Shown in pieces: positions 6,744 through 15,339 of a stretch of 64,000 nucleotides of DNA. Numbering within the stretch: the first letter of the stretch is position 1; each line of letters opens with the position of its first letter. Made by a program: the position numbers and the translations under genes. The notes under the pieces are model-generated. The model worked only from the letters and a program-made list of their open reading frames with translations, was not told the origin of the DNA and searched no databases. The DNA is from Actinomycetota bacterium. GTDB taxonomy: Bacteria > Actinomycetota > Thermoleophilia > Miltoncostaeales > Miltoncostaeaceae. The DNA lies in the NCBI GenBank assembly GCA_016870155.1, contig VGCE01000007.1, forward strand, positions 35,745-99,744, in the 5' to 3' direction.

Positions 6744-8468
6744 CTAGCCGCGCGAAGTCACGGCGCCCTCCTCCTCGGCGTTGGTGGCGGCGCTGCTGCG
6801 GCGCACGCGCCTGCGGCTCGCGGGCTTCTCGTCGTCCGCGGCGTCGTCGGCCTTGGCGCTAGCCTTGGCGCTGGCCCTGGTGCCGGCCCTGGCAGGGGCA
6901 TCCTCAGCCGTCGCCTCGGCGGCGTCCTCGGCAGGAGCCTCCTCGTCGGCCTTCTTGCGCGTGGTGCGCCTGCGCTTGGGCTTCTCCTCCTCGGCGGGCT
7001 CCTCGGCCGTCGCCTCGGCGGCGTCCTCGGCAGGAGCCTCCTCGTCGGCCTTCTTGCGCGTGGTGCGCCTGCGCTTGGGCTTCTCCTCCTCGGCGGGCTC
7101 CTCGGCCGTCGCCTCGGCGGCGTCCTCGGCAGGAGCCTCCTCGTCGGCCTTCTTGCGCGTGGTGCGCCTGCGCTTGGGCTTCTCCTCCTCGGCGGGGGTG
7201 GCCTCGGCCTCCACCTGCTCCTCGGGCGTCGGGGTCTCGCCGATCACGGCGAGGCCGGCCTCGCTGGCCTCCTCGGCCGCGGCGTCCTCGTCGGCGATCG
7301 CCTCGAGGTCGTCCGGCGTGGGCTCCGCCTCGGTGCCGGCGTCGGCCGACGCGCGGCGGCGCCTGCGACGCGTGCTGCGCGCGGGCGGGGCGTCGGGGTC
7401 GTCTGCCTCGATGCCCGCGGCCTGCACCTCGGCCTCCACCTCGGGGGTGAGCAGCACCATGTCCTCGTAGGTGATGGGCTCGTCGAGCGAGGGCAGCTGG
7501 CCCAGGTCGGCATCGGGTGTCGGCGTGACGAACACCTCGAAGATGTCAGCGCCCTGTGCCGCGGCTTCCGCGGCCGCCTCGGCGCGCGAGCGTCCCTCCG
7601 CGACCGATGCGCCGGTGGCAGCCGGAGCCGCCTCGGCCGACGACCCGCCGCGACCGCGACCACCGCGCCTGCGCCGCCGCCTGGCGTCACCGGCGTCGTC
7701 CCCATCGCCCTCGCCGCCGCTCGTGACGGTGAGGGTGGCCGTGGACTCGCTGGTCGACACCCGGTAGGTGCCGCTTCGCGGATCGGTCTGCAGGGTTATC
7801 CCGGCCTGGTTGGACGACGCCTCGAGGAACTTGCTGAACGTCGAGTAGCCCAGGGTGTTCTCGTCGAATGCCGGGTCCTTGCGGCGCATGGCGTCCTTCA
7901 CCACGCTGGCGAGCGGAAGCTCCACGCCCTCGCGCAGCAGGGCCATGAGCGACTCCTGCAGCAGGGCGATGGGGTCCATGCGCGTCCCGCCGCGGCTGCG
8001 GCGGGATGACGACGCGATGCTGTCGTAGTAGATGAACTCGTCGCAGTTGGCGATGAGGAGCTCGCTGGAGCTCTCGCGGTTGCCCACGCCGATCACGCGC
8101 TTGTTGAGCTCGCGCAGCTTGCCGACCAACGGCGTGAAGTCGCTGTCGCCGGACACGATGACGAAGTTGTCCAGGTGTTCGCGCGAGAACGCGAGCTCCA
8201 TGGCGTCCACCGCCAGCTTGATGTCGGCGCGGTTCTTCGCGCCCTCGCGCGCCGAGGGCATCTCGATGAGCTCGAGCCCGGCGTTCTGCAGGTCTATCTT
8301 CGCCTCGCGGTAGCGGCTCCAGTCCGCGTACGCGCGCTTGACGACCACGCGGCCCTTCTCCGCAAGTCGGCTCAGGACGAGGTTGATGTCGAAGTCGCCC
8401 CGGGACTTGGCGCCAGGTCGCGCCATGTTCTCGAAGTCGACCAGCACGGCGAGCACGTGCTGTGCCAT
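6744..8468 (-). CDS. NYN (PIN-like) ribonuclease domain plus OST-HTH/LOTUS protein with a repetitive Lys/Arg-Glu/Ala tail
   Basis: Residues about 1-150 are a NYN/DUF88 nuclease-like domain: VLVDFENM, the RADIKLAVDAMELA stretch and SGDSDFTPLV supply acidic metal-binding residues. Residues about 165-250 resemble an OST-HTH/LOTUS RNA-binding domain (YSTFSKFLEA). The C-terminal half is low complexity, with basic RRRRR patches and three tandem 33-aa repeats (EEKPKRRRTTRKKADEEAPA core). The ATG at 8468 has GGAGG just upstream, which decides against a longer frame. Expected role is RNA binding or cleavage with a disordered tail; substrate unknown. It is divergent from gltA. Confidence 0.85.
   Translation of the reverse strand: MAQHVLAVLVDFENMARPGAKSRGDFDINLVLSRLAEKGRVVVKRAYADWSRYREAKIDLQNAGLELIEMPSAREGAKNRADIKLAVDAMELAFSREHLDNFVIVSGDSDFTPLVGKLRELNKRVIGVGNRESSSELLIANCDEFIYYDSIASSSRRSRGGTRMDPIALLQESLMALLREGVELPLASVVKDAMRRKDPAFDENTLGYSTFSKFLEASSNQAGITLQTDPRSGTYRVSTSESTATLTVTSGGEGDGDDAGDARRRRRRGGRGRGGSSAEAAPAATGASVAEGRSRAEAAAEAAAQGADIFEVFVTPTPDADLGQLPSLDEPITYEDMVLLTPEVEAEVQAAGIEADDPDAPPARSTRRRRRRASADAGTEAEPTPDDLEAIADEDAAAEEASEAGLAVIGETPTPEEQVEAEATPAEEEKPKRRRTTRKKADEEAPAEDAAEATAEEPAEEEKPKRRRTTRKKADEEAPAEDAAEATAEEPAEEEKPKRRRTTRKKADEEAPAEDAAEATAEDAPARAGTRASAKASAKADDAADDEKPASRRRVRRSSAATNAEEEGAVTSRG
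6907..7203 (-). repeat. Three tandem 99-bp coding repeats
   Basis: Units start at 6907, 7006 and 7105. The first two appear identical; the third diverges only in its last 7 bases. Each encodes a 33-aa unit with a KPKRRRTTRKK basic block followed by an acidic Ala/Glu stretch. Near-identity points to recent expansion. Confidence 0.9.
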
Positions 8469-8614
8469 GTGGGTGCCTCCAGTGAATTGTCGGTGCCCCT
8501 CGAGCGGGGGCTGGTCATGCGGCCCAGTGGCCACGTTCCCGCCCGTGGGCAGGAAGCGAAAGTCACCGTAGCAGCATCGCTCCGTTCCCCCGGGTGCCGG
8601 GCCTCGTCATTCCG

Positions 8615-8620
8615 TAAACT
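8615..8620 (+). promoter_or_regulatory. Candidate -10 box for gltA
   Basis: TAAACT fits TANNNT about 80 nt before the gltA start, inside the 231-nt intergenic region 8469-8699 shared with the divergent NYN gene. I see no convincing -35. Nothing else was identified in this gap. Confidence 0.25.
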
Positions 8621-8699
8621 CACGTCGGTCCGGGACGAGTCCGGTTACCCGCAGGGCCAGTCGGGCCCTGGAAGCCACCAGATGAAGGAAAGGCGTCGC

Positions 8700-9989
8700 A
8701 TGTCGACAGATGCCCAAGACGGAACCCTCACCGTCACCGATAACCGGACCGGTCAGACCTACGAGTTCGCGATCACCGACGGCACCATCCGTGCCACGGA
8801 ACTGCGCAATATCAGGGTCTCCGACGACGACTTCGGCCTGATGACCTACGACCCGGCGTTCATGAACACCGCGTCGTGTCGCAGCGCCATCACCTACCTC
8901 GATGGCGACAACGGCGTGCTGCGCTACCGCGGCTACCCCATCGAGCAGCTGGCCGAGAAGAGCACCTTCCTCGAGGTGGCGTGGCTGCTCATCCACGGCG
9001 ATCTGCCCACCAAGGCCGAGCTCGACGCATTCACCGGGGACATCGCCGACCGCATGGGCGTGGACCCCTCGGTGGAGGCCGCCATCACGTCCTATCGCAA
9101 GGACGCCCACCCCATGGGCGTGCTCGAGGCCGGCTTCGGCCAGCTCTCCACGCTCTACCCCGAGGCCAAGGAGATCGAGAGCGACCCCGAGCGCATGGAC
9201 GCGCTCTACAACACTATCGCGAAGATGCCGACCATCGGCGGCGTGGCCTTCCGGCACAACCAGGGCCAGGACCCCGTGGCGCCGGACCCCTCGATCGACT
9301 ACCCCACCAACATCCTCAAGATGTTCTTCGGGGCCGATTACGACCCCGATCCGCGCCTCGTGCGGGCATTGGACATCCTGCTCATCCTCCACGCCGACCA
9401 CGAGCAGAACTGCAGCACCTCAACGGTGCGCAGCGTGGGCTCGTCGCAGGTCGACCCGTACTCGGCCGTGGCCGCGGGCGTGGCCGCCCTCTACGGCCCG
9501 CTGCACGGCGGCGCCAACGAGGCCGTTCTGGTGATGCTGCGCGAGATCGGCTCCAAGGCCAACGTCCCCGAGTTCGTCGAGAAGGTGAAGAACCGCGAGG
9601 CGCTGCTCATGGGCTTCGGCCACCGCGTCTACAAGAACTACGACCCGCGGGCCACCATCATCAAGAAGGCCTGCGACGACGTGTTCGAGGTCACGGGCGT
9701 CAACCCGCTGCTCGAGATCGCCGTCGAGCTCGAGTCGGTCGCCCTCAACGACGAGTTCTTCATCCAGCGCAAGCTCTACCCGAACGTCGACTTCTACTCG
9801 GGCCTCATCTACGAGGCGCTGGGCATCCCATCGGAGATGTTCACGGTCATGTTCGCCATCGGCCGCGCCCCGGGCTGGGTCGCGCAGTGGCTCGAGATGA
9901 TCAATGACAAGGAGCAGAAGATCTCGCGTCCGCGCCAGGTGTACGTGGGCCCGGACGAGCGCGACTACGTCGACATCGGCGCGCGCTGA
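8700..9989 (+). CDS. gltA: Citrate synthase
   Basis: Condenses acetyl-CoA and oxaloacetate in the TCA cycle, cytoplasmic, 429 aa, the usual length for type II hexameric enzymes. Family motifs are present: LLILHADHEQNCST and GPLHGGANEAV with active-site histidines, FGHRVYKNYDPRA, and the C-terminal GRAPGWVAQWLEM segment. An N-terminal beta-rich region (TLTVTDNRTGQTYEF) is typical of the GltA type. The ATG at 8700 is preceded by AAGGAAAGG. A small unknown gene starts 1 nt after the stop. Confidence 0.96.
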   Translation: MSTDAQDGTLTVTDNRTGQTYEFAITDGTIRATELRNIRVSDDDFGLMTYDPAFMNTASCRSAITYLDGDNGVLRYRGYPIEQLAEKSTFLEVAWLLIHGDLPTKAELDAFTGDIADRMGVDPSVEAAITSYRKDAHPMGVLEAGFGQLSTLYPEAKEIESDPERMDALYNTIAKMPTIGGVAFRHNQGQDPVAPDPSIDYPTNILKMFFGADYDPDPRLVRALDILLILHADHEQNCSTSTVRSVGSSQVDPYSAVAAGVAALYGPLHGGANEAVLVMLREIGSKANVPEFVEKVKNREALLMGFGHRVYKNYDPRATIIKKACDDVFEVTGVNPLLEIAVELESVALNDEFFIQRKLYPNVDFYSGLIYEALGIPSEMFTVMFAIGRAPGWVAQWLEMINDKEQKISRPRQVYVGPDERDYVDIGAR

Positions 9990-9990
9990 C

Positions 9991-10392
9991 GTGGGCGAGG
10001 AGCAGGCCACAGGTAATGCCCCCGACATGGGTGCCTGGGCAAAGATCATCGACGCGATCGAGGATGCCGTGCCGCCCGAGTGGAGCCGCTTCGCGCGCGA
10101 GAACAGCGACACCTCGTGGATGCGGGCCATGCTGCTGCTCGACGCCCACGACCGGCTCGGCAGCCCCACGCCCACGGAGCACGTGTCGCACACGCTGCAC
10201 CACCTCGCGCTGTCCAACCAGCGCGACGGCGAGGCCAAGGGCTGGGAGATGCTGTTCGAGAAGCGTCGCGAGGAGCGTCGGCAGATGCTGCTGCTCATCG
10301 AGGAGAAGGGGCCGCTGGTGCTCGACGGCGAGCCCCTCGAACTGTTCCACCGGTCCATCGTGCCGATGGTCATCAGCGCCCCGAAGGCCTAG
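9991..10392 (+). CDS. Hypothetical protein, 133 aa
   Basis: Not recognised. It is a soluble, mostly helical protein with tryptophan-rich conserved-looking stretches (MGAWAKIIDAIEDAVPPEWS, ENSDTSWMRAMLLLDAHDR) and a hydrophobic end (FHRSIVPMVISAPKA). The GTG at 9991 directly follows the gltA stop, so co-expression with citrate synthase is likely; an ATG at 10027 is an alternative start. Its stop shares a CTAG palindrome with the stop of the convergent sixA gene. Confidence 0.6.
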   Translation: MGEEQATGNAPDMGAWAKIIDAIEDAVPPEWSRFARENSDTSWMRAMLLLDAHDRLGSPTPTEHVSHTLHHLALSNQRDGEAKGWEMLFEKRREERRQMLLLIEEKGPLVLDGEPLELFHRSIVPMVISAPKA

Positions 10393-10889
10393 GGCGCGCT
10401 CTGCGAATGCGGTTCGGCCGCCGCGCGCAGCACGCGCGGCGGCAGCACGGCCACCAGGCGACCTGCGCCCAGGCGCGGCGCCTGGAGTTCCACCACGGCG
10501 GCTCCGGGTCTCTTGAAGCCGATCTGGCCGCACCCGGTGAGGTCGGCCAGCGCATAGGTGAGCCCGGGCTGGTGCGTGCACGCGAGCAGCGTGAGGGCTT
10601 CGGGGTTCTCGATGATCACCTCGATCAGGTCGGATGCGCTCATGCCGGGCGCCAGTCGCAGGTCGTCCTCCAACGGGCAGCGCGCCGCGCCGGCCACGAG
10701 CTCGGCGGTCTGCCGGCAGCGCACCAGCGGGCTGGTCAGCACCAGGTCGGGTCGCATCCCCAGCGCCACCAGCCCCTGGGCGGCCAGGCCGGCGCGCTCG
10801 AGGCCCTCGGGCGTGAGGCGGCGCGCGGCCTCGCCACCGGGGTTGTCGTCCTCGGCCACGCCGTGGCGCATGAGCACGAGGGTGGTCAT
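10389..10889 (-). CDS. sixA: Phosphohistidine phosphatase SixA-like (histidine phosphatase superfamily)
   Basis: 166-aa member of the histidine phosphatase superfamily. The catalytic RHG follows the first strand (LVLMRHGVAEDD), a second Arg lies in SPLVRCRQTAE and the second His is in CTHQPGL. Size and the TPEGLERAG segment match SixA-type proteins, which dephosphorylate phosphohistidine; the actual substrate is not shown. The C-terminal RPGAAVVEL extension is typical of actinobacterial members. The ATG at 10889 overlaps the stop of copCD (ATGA), so the two genes form a unit. Confidence 0.85.
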   Translation of the reverse strand: MTTLVLMRHGVAEDDNPGGEAARRLTPEGLERAGLAAQGLVALGMRPDLVLTSPLVRCRQTAELVAGAARCPLEDDLRLAPGMSASDLIEVIIENPEALTLLACTHQPGLTYALADLTGCGQIGFKRPGAAVVELQAPRLGAGRLVAVLPPRVLRAAAEPHSQSAP

Positions 10890-12331
10890 GAGATGGGAGG
10901 CACCTGGCCCACGAGCAGCGCCGAGAAGGCGACGATCACCAGCGTGATGGCGATCTCCACCCAGGCGCTTCGGCGCACCAGCGCCAGGGTGGCGGTGTTG
11001 GGCGGCCCCGGTCGCCGGCGAAGGGCGCTCACCACGCGTCGCGCGCGCAGGGCGAGCACGATCGCCACGGCGAGCAGGCCGATCTTCACGAGGATCGTCC
11101 AGCCATAGGACGTCTGCCACAGGTCGGCGGGGGATGTCAGCTGGCCGAACGCCCGCACCACGCCGCTCGCCACCAGAAGCGCCACTGCGATCACCGCGAG
11201 GGCCGAGAACCGCGCGAGCGAGAGCCCGCCCACCAGTCGCCCGCCCGCACCGGCAACCCGGGGAAGGCGCAACAGGAACACCGTGATGATCGCCAGGCCG
11301 CCGATCCACGCGCTTGCCATGGCGGCATGCAGGGCGTCCACCGGTACCTGCACCGCGGGCATGCCGGTGGTGGATGCGTGCCCCTGGGCCGACAGCGACC
11401 CGATGGCCACGAGCGCCGGCACCATCATGATGAGCATCGGGATGAGCCCGCCGTCGGCATCCTCGGGCTCGGGCGCATCGTCGCTGCGGTACTCCACCAG
11501 GAACCGCCATACCCCGAGCGCGAACAGCACGAACAGCGCGAGCGTGCGGATCTGCAGCAGGTCGCCGAAGCGGGTGTCGGCCAGCACGCGCACGATGCCC
11601 GCGGGGTCGGCCAGCGCACCCCACACGCTCGTGCCCATCGATGCCGCGGTCTTCACCACGAGCACGAGGGCCTCGCCCACCAGCGCCACAAGGGCCAGCG
11701 CGCCGAAGCCGATCCACCAGGCGTCGCGCGCCCACGACAGCGCGGCGTCGCGCTCGCCCCCCGGCATCCGCGGCGGCGGCCTCCATGCCTGTCGCCAAAT
11801 GAGCGCGCGGAACAACAGCAGCGCCAGCAGGCCGCCGATCCCGACCAGCTCCACCCACCGGGCCGTCACCGACCAGGCCGATGTCTCGGTGGGCCCCTCG
11901 CCGCCGCCGGGGCCGCCCAGGTAGGGGGCGGCCAGCGGCACGTCGCCCACGGCGAACACCGATGCACCGGGGATGATGTGGCCATCTGCCGACACCACGC
12001 GCCAGCGCACGGTGTACGAGCCGGGGGCCAGGCGGGGGCGCACCGGCACCTCGATCACCGAGGCATTGCCCTGCCGCAGGGCCCCGGGGCCGCTGCTCAC
12101 CGGCTCGCCCCGGGAGTCCACCACGGTGAGGTCCGACTGCTGCAGCAACTGCACCGGCTCGGTGAAGCGCACCTCCACCCGGGCGGGGCCGGAGTCGAGT
12201 CGCGCGCGGTCGGCGGGGGTGATCTGATCCACCAGGGCATGCGCCATGGCGCCGGGCGCGAAGGCCAATGCGCAGGCCACGGTGACCATCAGTGCCGCGA
12301 GCACCCTCGTCAGTGGTTTGGGGAATCGCAC
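10886..12331 (-). CDS. CopC-CopD fusion, copper-binding/copper transport membrane protein
   Basis: Signal peptide (residues about 8-28) ending AMA is followed directly by His, the usual mature N terminus of CopC and a copper ligand; FTEPV and DGHIIPG continue the CopC domain to about residue 120. A glycine-rich linker leads to about eight membrane helices of a CopD domain, with conserved His in LSAQGHAST and DALHAAMASAWIGGL. The order is that of YcnJ-type proteins. It probably handles copper uptake or resistance at the membrane. The GTG at 12331 places the signal peptide correctly and is 52 nt from the divergent fabI; the longer frame upstream is antisense to fabI. Confidence 0.88.
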   Translation of the reverse strand: MRFPKPLTRVLAALMVTVACALAFAPGAMAHALVDQITPADRARLDSGPARVEVRFTEPVQLLQQSDLTVVDSRGEPVSSGPGALRQGNASVIEVPVRPRLAPGSYTVRWRVVSADGHIIPGASVFAVGDVPLAAPYLGGPGGGEGPTETSAWSVTARWVELVGIGGLLALLLFRALIWRQAWRPPPRMPGGERDAALSWARDAWWIGFGALALVALVGEALVLVVKTAASMGTSVWGALADPAGIVRVLADTRFGDLLQIRTLALFVLFALGVWRFLVEYRSDDAPEPEDADGGLIPMLIMMVPALVAIGSLSAQGHASTTGMPAVQVPVDALHAAMASAWIGGLAIITVFLLRLPRVAGAGGRLVGGLSLARFSALAVIAVALLVASGVVRAFGQLTSPADLWQTSYGWTILVKIGLLAVAIVLALRARRVVSALRRRPGPPNTATLALVRRSAWVEIAITLVIVAFSALLVGQVPPIS

Positions 12332-12383
12332 GGTCCTGCAGGCTAGCCTGCTGCGGTCAGCCGGAGAACGCGGGGGATGTGAC

Positions 12384-13166
12384 GTGAGCGGGATCGTCGA
12401 GGGCAAGCGCGCCATGGTGGTGGGCGTGGCCAACAAGCGCAGCATCGCGTGGGCCATCGCGCGGCGGCTCGATGAGCAGGGCGCGCGCGTGGCGCTCACC
12501 TTCCAGGGCGAGCGCGTGGAGAACGACGTGCGCAAGCTGGCCGGCGAGCTCTCCAACGGCCCGGTGCCCGTGCTGCCGCTCGATGTGACGGACGACGCCG
12601 AGCTCGATGCCGCCGTGGCCGGCACGGCCGAGGCGCTGGGCGGCATCGATATCCTCGTGCACGCCGTGGCCTTCGGGAAGGTGGAGGACCTCGGCGGCCG
12701 GTTCATTGACGTCTCGGATGACGGCTTCCAGCTGGCGCTCGATATCTCGTCGTGGTCGCTCAAGCGCCTGGCCGAGCGGGTGGAGCCGCACATGCGCGAT
12801 GCCGGCGGCGGGGCCATCGTCACCATGAGCTACGTGGCGGCCGAGCGCGCGGTGCCCGGCTACAACGTGATGGGCATCGCGAAGTCGGCGCTGGAAGGCA
12901 TCGTGCGCTACCTCGCCTGGGACATGGGCCCCGACAACGTGCGCGTGAACGCCTTGTCGGCGGGCCCGGTGCGCACGCTCGCCGCCCGCGGGATCCCGGG
13001 GTTCGGCGACATGGTGGACAACGCCACCGAGCGCTCCCCGCTGCGCCGCCCCATCGACGCCGACGAGGTGGCCGATGCCGCGCTGTTCCTGTGCTCGGAC
13101 TTGGCGCGGGCGGTGACCGGCGAGACCCTGCACGTGGACGCCGGCTACCACGCGATGGCCATCTGA
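12384..13166 (+). CDS. fabI: Enoyl-[acyl-carrier-protein] reductase (NADH), FabI
   Basis: Last step of each fatty-acid elongation cycle. The SDR-type protein has the FabI variants: nucleotide motif GVANKRSIAWAIA near residue 14, a catalytic Tyr-X6-Lys (YNVMGIAK) rather than YxxxK, and the SAGPVRTLAARGI loop that lines the inhibitor pocket. 260 aa is standard. The GTG at 12384 follows a GGGGGA ribosome site. A phosphoesterase gene follows without a gap and may start inside the fabI stop. Confidence 0.95.
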   Translation: MSGIVEGKRAMVVGVANKRSIAWAIARRLDEQGARVALTFQGERVENDVRKLAGELSNGPVPVLPLDVTDDAELDAAVAGTAEALGGIDILVHAVAFGKVEDLGGRFIDVSDDGFQLALDISSWSLKRLAERVEPHMRDAGGGAIVTMSYVAAERAVPGYNVMGIAKSALEGIVRYLAWDMGPDNVRVNALSAGPVRTLAARGIPGFGDMVDNATERSPLRRPIDADEVADAALFLCSDLARAVTGETLHVDAGYHAMAI

Positions 13167-13801
13167 GCGGCACCATCCGCATCGGCGTCGTGGCCGACAC
13201 GCACGTGGGCGAGGTGCTGCCCGCGCTGCCCCTGGAGGTGCCGGTGGCGCTTGCGGGCTGCGACCTGATCCTCCACGCCGGTGACCTCACCTGCACCAGC
13301 GTGATCGACGAGCTCGGGCGCATCGCGCCCGTGGTGGCGGTGCAGGGTGATCACGACGCGCTGGCCGGCATCGACCTGCCGCGTGAGCGGGTGGTGCGCG
13401 TGCGGGGGAGGCGCATCGGCCTGGTGCATGGACGCCGTACGCGGGGCATCGAGATGCCGGCGGCGGGGCTGAGCCTGGTGCGCCGCCGCGTGGTGCTGCT
13501 CGGGCTGCACCGTCACATGCGCCGCCGGCTTGGCCCCGTGGACCTCATCGTGCACGGCCATCTCCACATGCCGGTGGACACCGTGGTGAGGGGCACGCGG
13601 GTGTTCTCGCCGGGCGCCGTATACATCCCCGAGGAGCGCGACGCCAGCGAGCGCACGGGCCTGAAAGGCCGTGCGTACATGCGGTTTCGGGCTGGAATGA
13701 CCGATGATGAGCGCGCATCCGCCGTGGGCATCGTCGAGGTCGGGCCCGATGGCATGACGGCGTGCCGGGTGCTGCTGCGTGACGTCCGGGCCGGTGGATA
13801 G
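13163..13801 (+). CDS. Metallophosphoesterase, MJ0936/YfcE type
   Basis: Calcineurin-like phosphodiesterase fold: GVVADTH (strand 1 and metal ligands), ILHAGDLT, VQGDHDA, and the C-terminal VHGHLHMPV and SPGAV motifs. Some of these differ from the usual GNHD (here GDHD), but ligands remain. The first strand TIRIGVVADTH lies immediately after the fabI stop, and the only start that keeps it is CTG at 13163-13165, overlapping the TGA as CTGA. The next standard start, GTG at 13190, would remove most of strand 1. Substrate unknown; family members act on cyclic nucleotides or phosphodiesters. Confidence 0.78.
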   Translation: MSGTIRIGVVADTHVGEVLPALPLEVPVALAGCDLILHAGDLTCTSVIDELGRIAPVVAVQGDHDALAGIDLPRERVVRVRGRRIGLVHGRRTRGIEMPAAGLSLVRRRVVLLGLHRHMRRRLGPVDLIVHGHLHMPVDTVVRGTRVFSPGAVYIPEERDASERTGLKGRAYMRFRAGMTDDERASAVGIVEVGPDGMTACRVLLRDVRAGG

Positions 13802-13841
13802 TTTTCCTGATCCGGGACCCCTACGCGGGAGCACTGCCGAG

Positions 13842-14033
13842 ATGACCGCAGAAGTCGCCTACCAGTTCCGCAACGCGCATGAGGAACTCGAGCGCGCCAT
13901 GGCCGATTACCTGGCCATCTCGCGTGGCTCGCACCTCTATGCGGACGTCGAGGCGCATGCCGCGGCCGAGCGTGATGCGTGGGAGCGCATGATGACCCTG
14001 CGCGATCGCGCCGACGCGGCGCCTCCCGCCTAG
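13842..14033 (+). CDS. Small hypothetical helical protein, 63 aa
   Basis: Unrecognised. The sequence is predicted to be one or two amphipathic helices (YQFRNAHEELERAMADYLAI, HAAAERDAWERMMTLRDRAD), soluble, no signal. The ATG at 13842 has GCCGAG upstream; a longer frame from 13779 would overlap the previous gene. Might be a small regulator or just a helical hairpin. Confidence 0.5.
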   Translation: MTAEVAYQFRNAHEELERAMADYLAISRGSHLYADVEAHAAAERDAWERMMTLRDRADAAPPA

Positions 14034-14066
14034 ACGGGCGCCTGCGGGCGGCGCCCCGCTGCCGGG

Positions 14067-14792
14067 TCAGCCCGCCTCGCGCCGATCGCGCTCCGCGCGT
14101 CGGGCCTTGCGCTCCTTTTCGGCATCCACCATCGCGGCGAACCGGGCGATGACGTCCTCCGGCACGGGGCCTTCCGGGGGGTCCTCGATCTCGATGTAGG
14201 GGCGCGGCGCAGCGACGGGCTCGGCGTCACCCTCAGGGGCGATCACCGGCACCTCTCCGGTGGCCGAGACGTCATCCGCCGCCACCTCGTCGGCGAGCCC
14301 CTTGTGCTCACCGGTGGCCGCGAGGTCCTCCTCATCGACGACCACCTCGAGTTCGCCCGTGGCCTCGATGGCTCCGGGCTCATCGGGTGCCATCACCACC
14401 GCCGCGGCGACGACGGGCTCGGCGGCCGCTGTGGGCTCGGGCGCAGGCTCCGGCGCGGGCTCGTCGTCGGGCTGCTCCTCGATGGGCTCGCCGAGGGCCC
14501 CGACGCTGCTGGCGCCCAGCGGGGTGACGGTCTCGTCGAGGATTCCAGGCCCGGCATCGGCGGGGAGCTCCGGCATGGGCACCTCGCCCACCTCCACGCC
14601 GTCATCCTCGATGACGATGCGGTAGCGGTCCACGTGGGGTGCGTGCACGAAGAGGATGCGACGCCACTCGTCCTGGCCCGCCTGCTCGGCGGTGCCTGTG
14701 CTGCGGAAGCGGCCGACCTCGCTGCGCTGGGCCTCCGCAGGGCTGCCCGGAACGCCCACGACCACCACCAGGAAGCGCTTTCTTACACCCAT
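14067..14792 (-). CDS. Acidic low-complexity hypothetical protein, 241 aa
   Basis: Not recognised. The first 80 residues look folded (basic start MGVRKRFLVVVVGVPGSP, then WRRILFVHAPHVDRYRIVIE). Residues 95-200 are acidic, rich in Pro/Ala/Glu with ATGE repeats (IEATGELEV, LAATGEHKG, VSATGEVPV). The end is a charged helix (FAAMVDAEKERKARRAERDR). The short hydrophobic stretch is too weak for a sure membrane anchor. It is divergent from uspA and starts at the ATG at 14792. Confidence 0.55.
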   Translation of the reverse strand: MGVRKRFLVVVVGVPGSPAEAQRSEVGRFRSTGTAEQAGQDEWRRILFVHAPHVDRYRIVIEDDGVEVGEVPMPELPADAGPGILDETVTPLGASSVGALGEPIEEQPDDEPAPEPAPEPTAAAEPVVAAAVVMAPDEPGAIEATGELEVVVDEEDLAATGEHKGLADEVAADDVSATGEVPVIAPEGDAEPVAAPRPYIEIEDPPEGPVPEDVIARFAAMVDAEKERKARRAERDRREAG

Positions 14793-14861
14793 TGGCGCCA
14801 TCCTACCCCTCGGCTCGGCACCCGCGGGGCCATGGGGGAGTGGTCCGGATACTCTGGCGAC

Positions 14862-15335
14862 GTGAGCAGCGGACCGTTCACCCACGTGGTGGCATGCGTT
14901 GATGAGTCGCCCGCCACCGAGGCCGTGGTACGCCTGGCCCTGCAGGTGCGCGCAGATGGCGGCAGGCTCTCGGTGGTGCACGTGATGGGCGGCCCGCCCT
15001 TCAGCGAGTCGTTCCTCGCGGCGATCGGCACGGCCTTCGGCGGATCGCCGCTGGGCGACAACTCCGCTGCGCACCGGGAGATCGCGCAGGGACTTCTCGA
15101 GGTCGTGTGCGAGGGCATCTCGGGTGCCGAGCCCGTGCTGCTCGACCCGCACGATGCCGACTCGGCGCCCGATGCCGTGGTGCGCTGGGCCGACGCGAAC
15201 GGCGTGGACGCCATCGTGGCGGCATCGCATGGCGACCCACTGGCCCGCATGGCGAAGTTCGTGGGGTCGTTCAGCGGGCACCTCGCCCGGCATGCGTCGT
15301 GCCCGGTGATCCTGCTGCCGCCGGGCACCGAGTAG
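14862..15335 (+). CDS. Universal stress protein (UspA family)
   Basis: 157-aa alpha/beta UspA-like protein: THVVACVDESPATEAVVRLA at the N terminus and the C-terminal nucleotide-binding pattern VGSFSGHLARHASCPVILL (G-x2-G spacing and Ser/His). An Ala-rich helix and a GVDAIVAASHGD strand-turn precede it, as usual. The GTG at 14862 gives the expected first strand. Probably binds ATP; physiological role unknown. Confidence 0.85.
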   Translation: MSSGPFTHVVACVDESPATEAVVRLALQVRADGGRLSVVHVMGGPPFSESFLAAIGTAFGGSPLGDNSAAHREIAQGLLEVVCEGISGAEPVLLDPHDADSAPDAVVRWADANGVDAIVAASHGDPLARMAKFVGSFSGHLARHASCPVILLPPGTE

Positions 15336-15339
15336 CGCC

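Noticed and set aside
10890..11858. Upstream extension of the sixA frame
   Set aside because: It overlaps copCD in another frame and has shadow composition; SixA begins at the RHG-bearing first strand.
12332..12826. N-terminal extension of copCD
   Set aside because: Antisense to fabI; the signal peptide starts right after the GTG at 12331.
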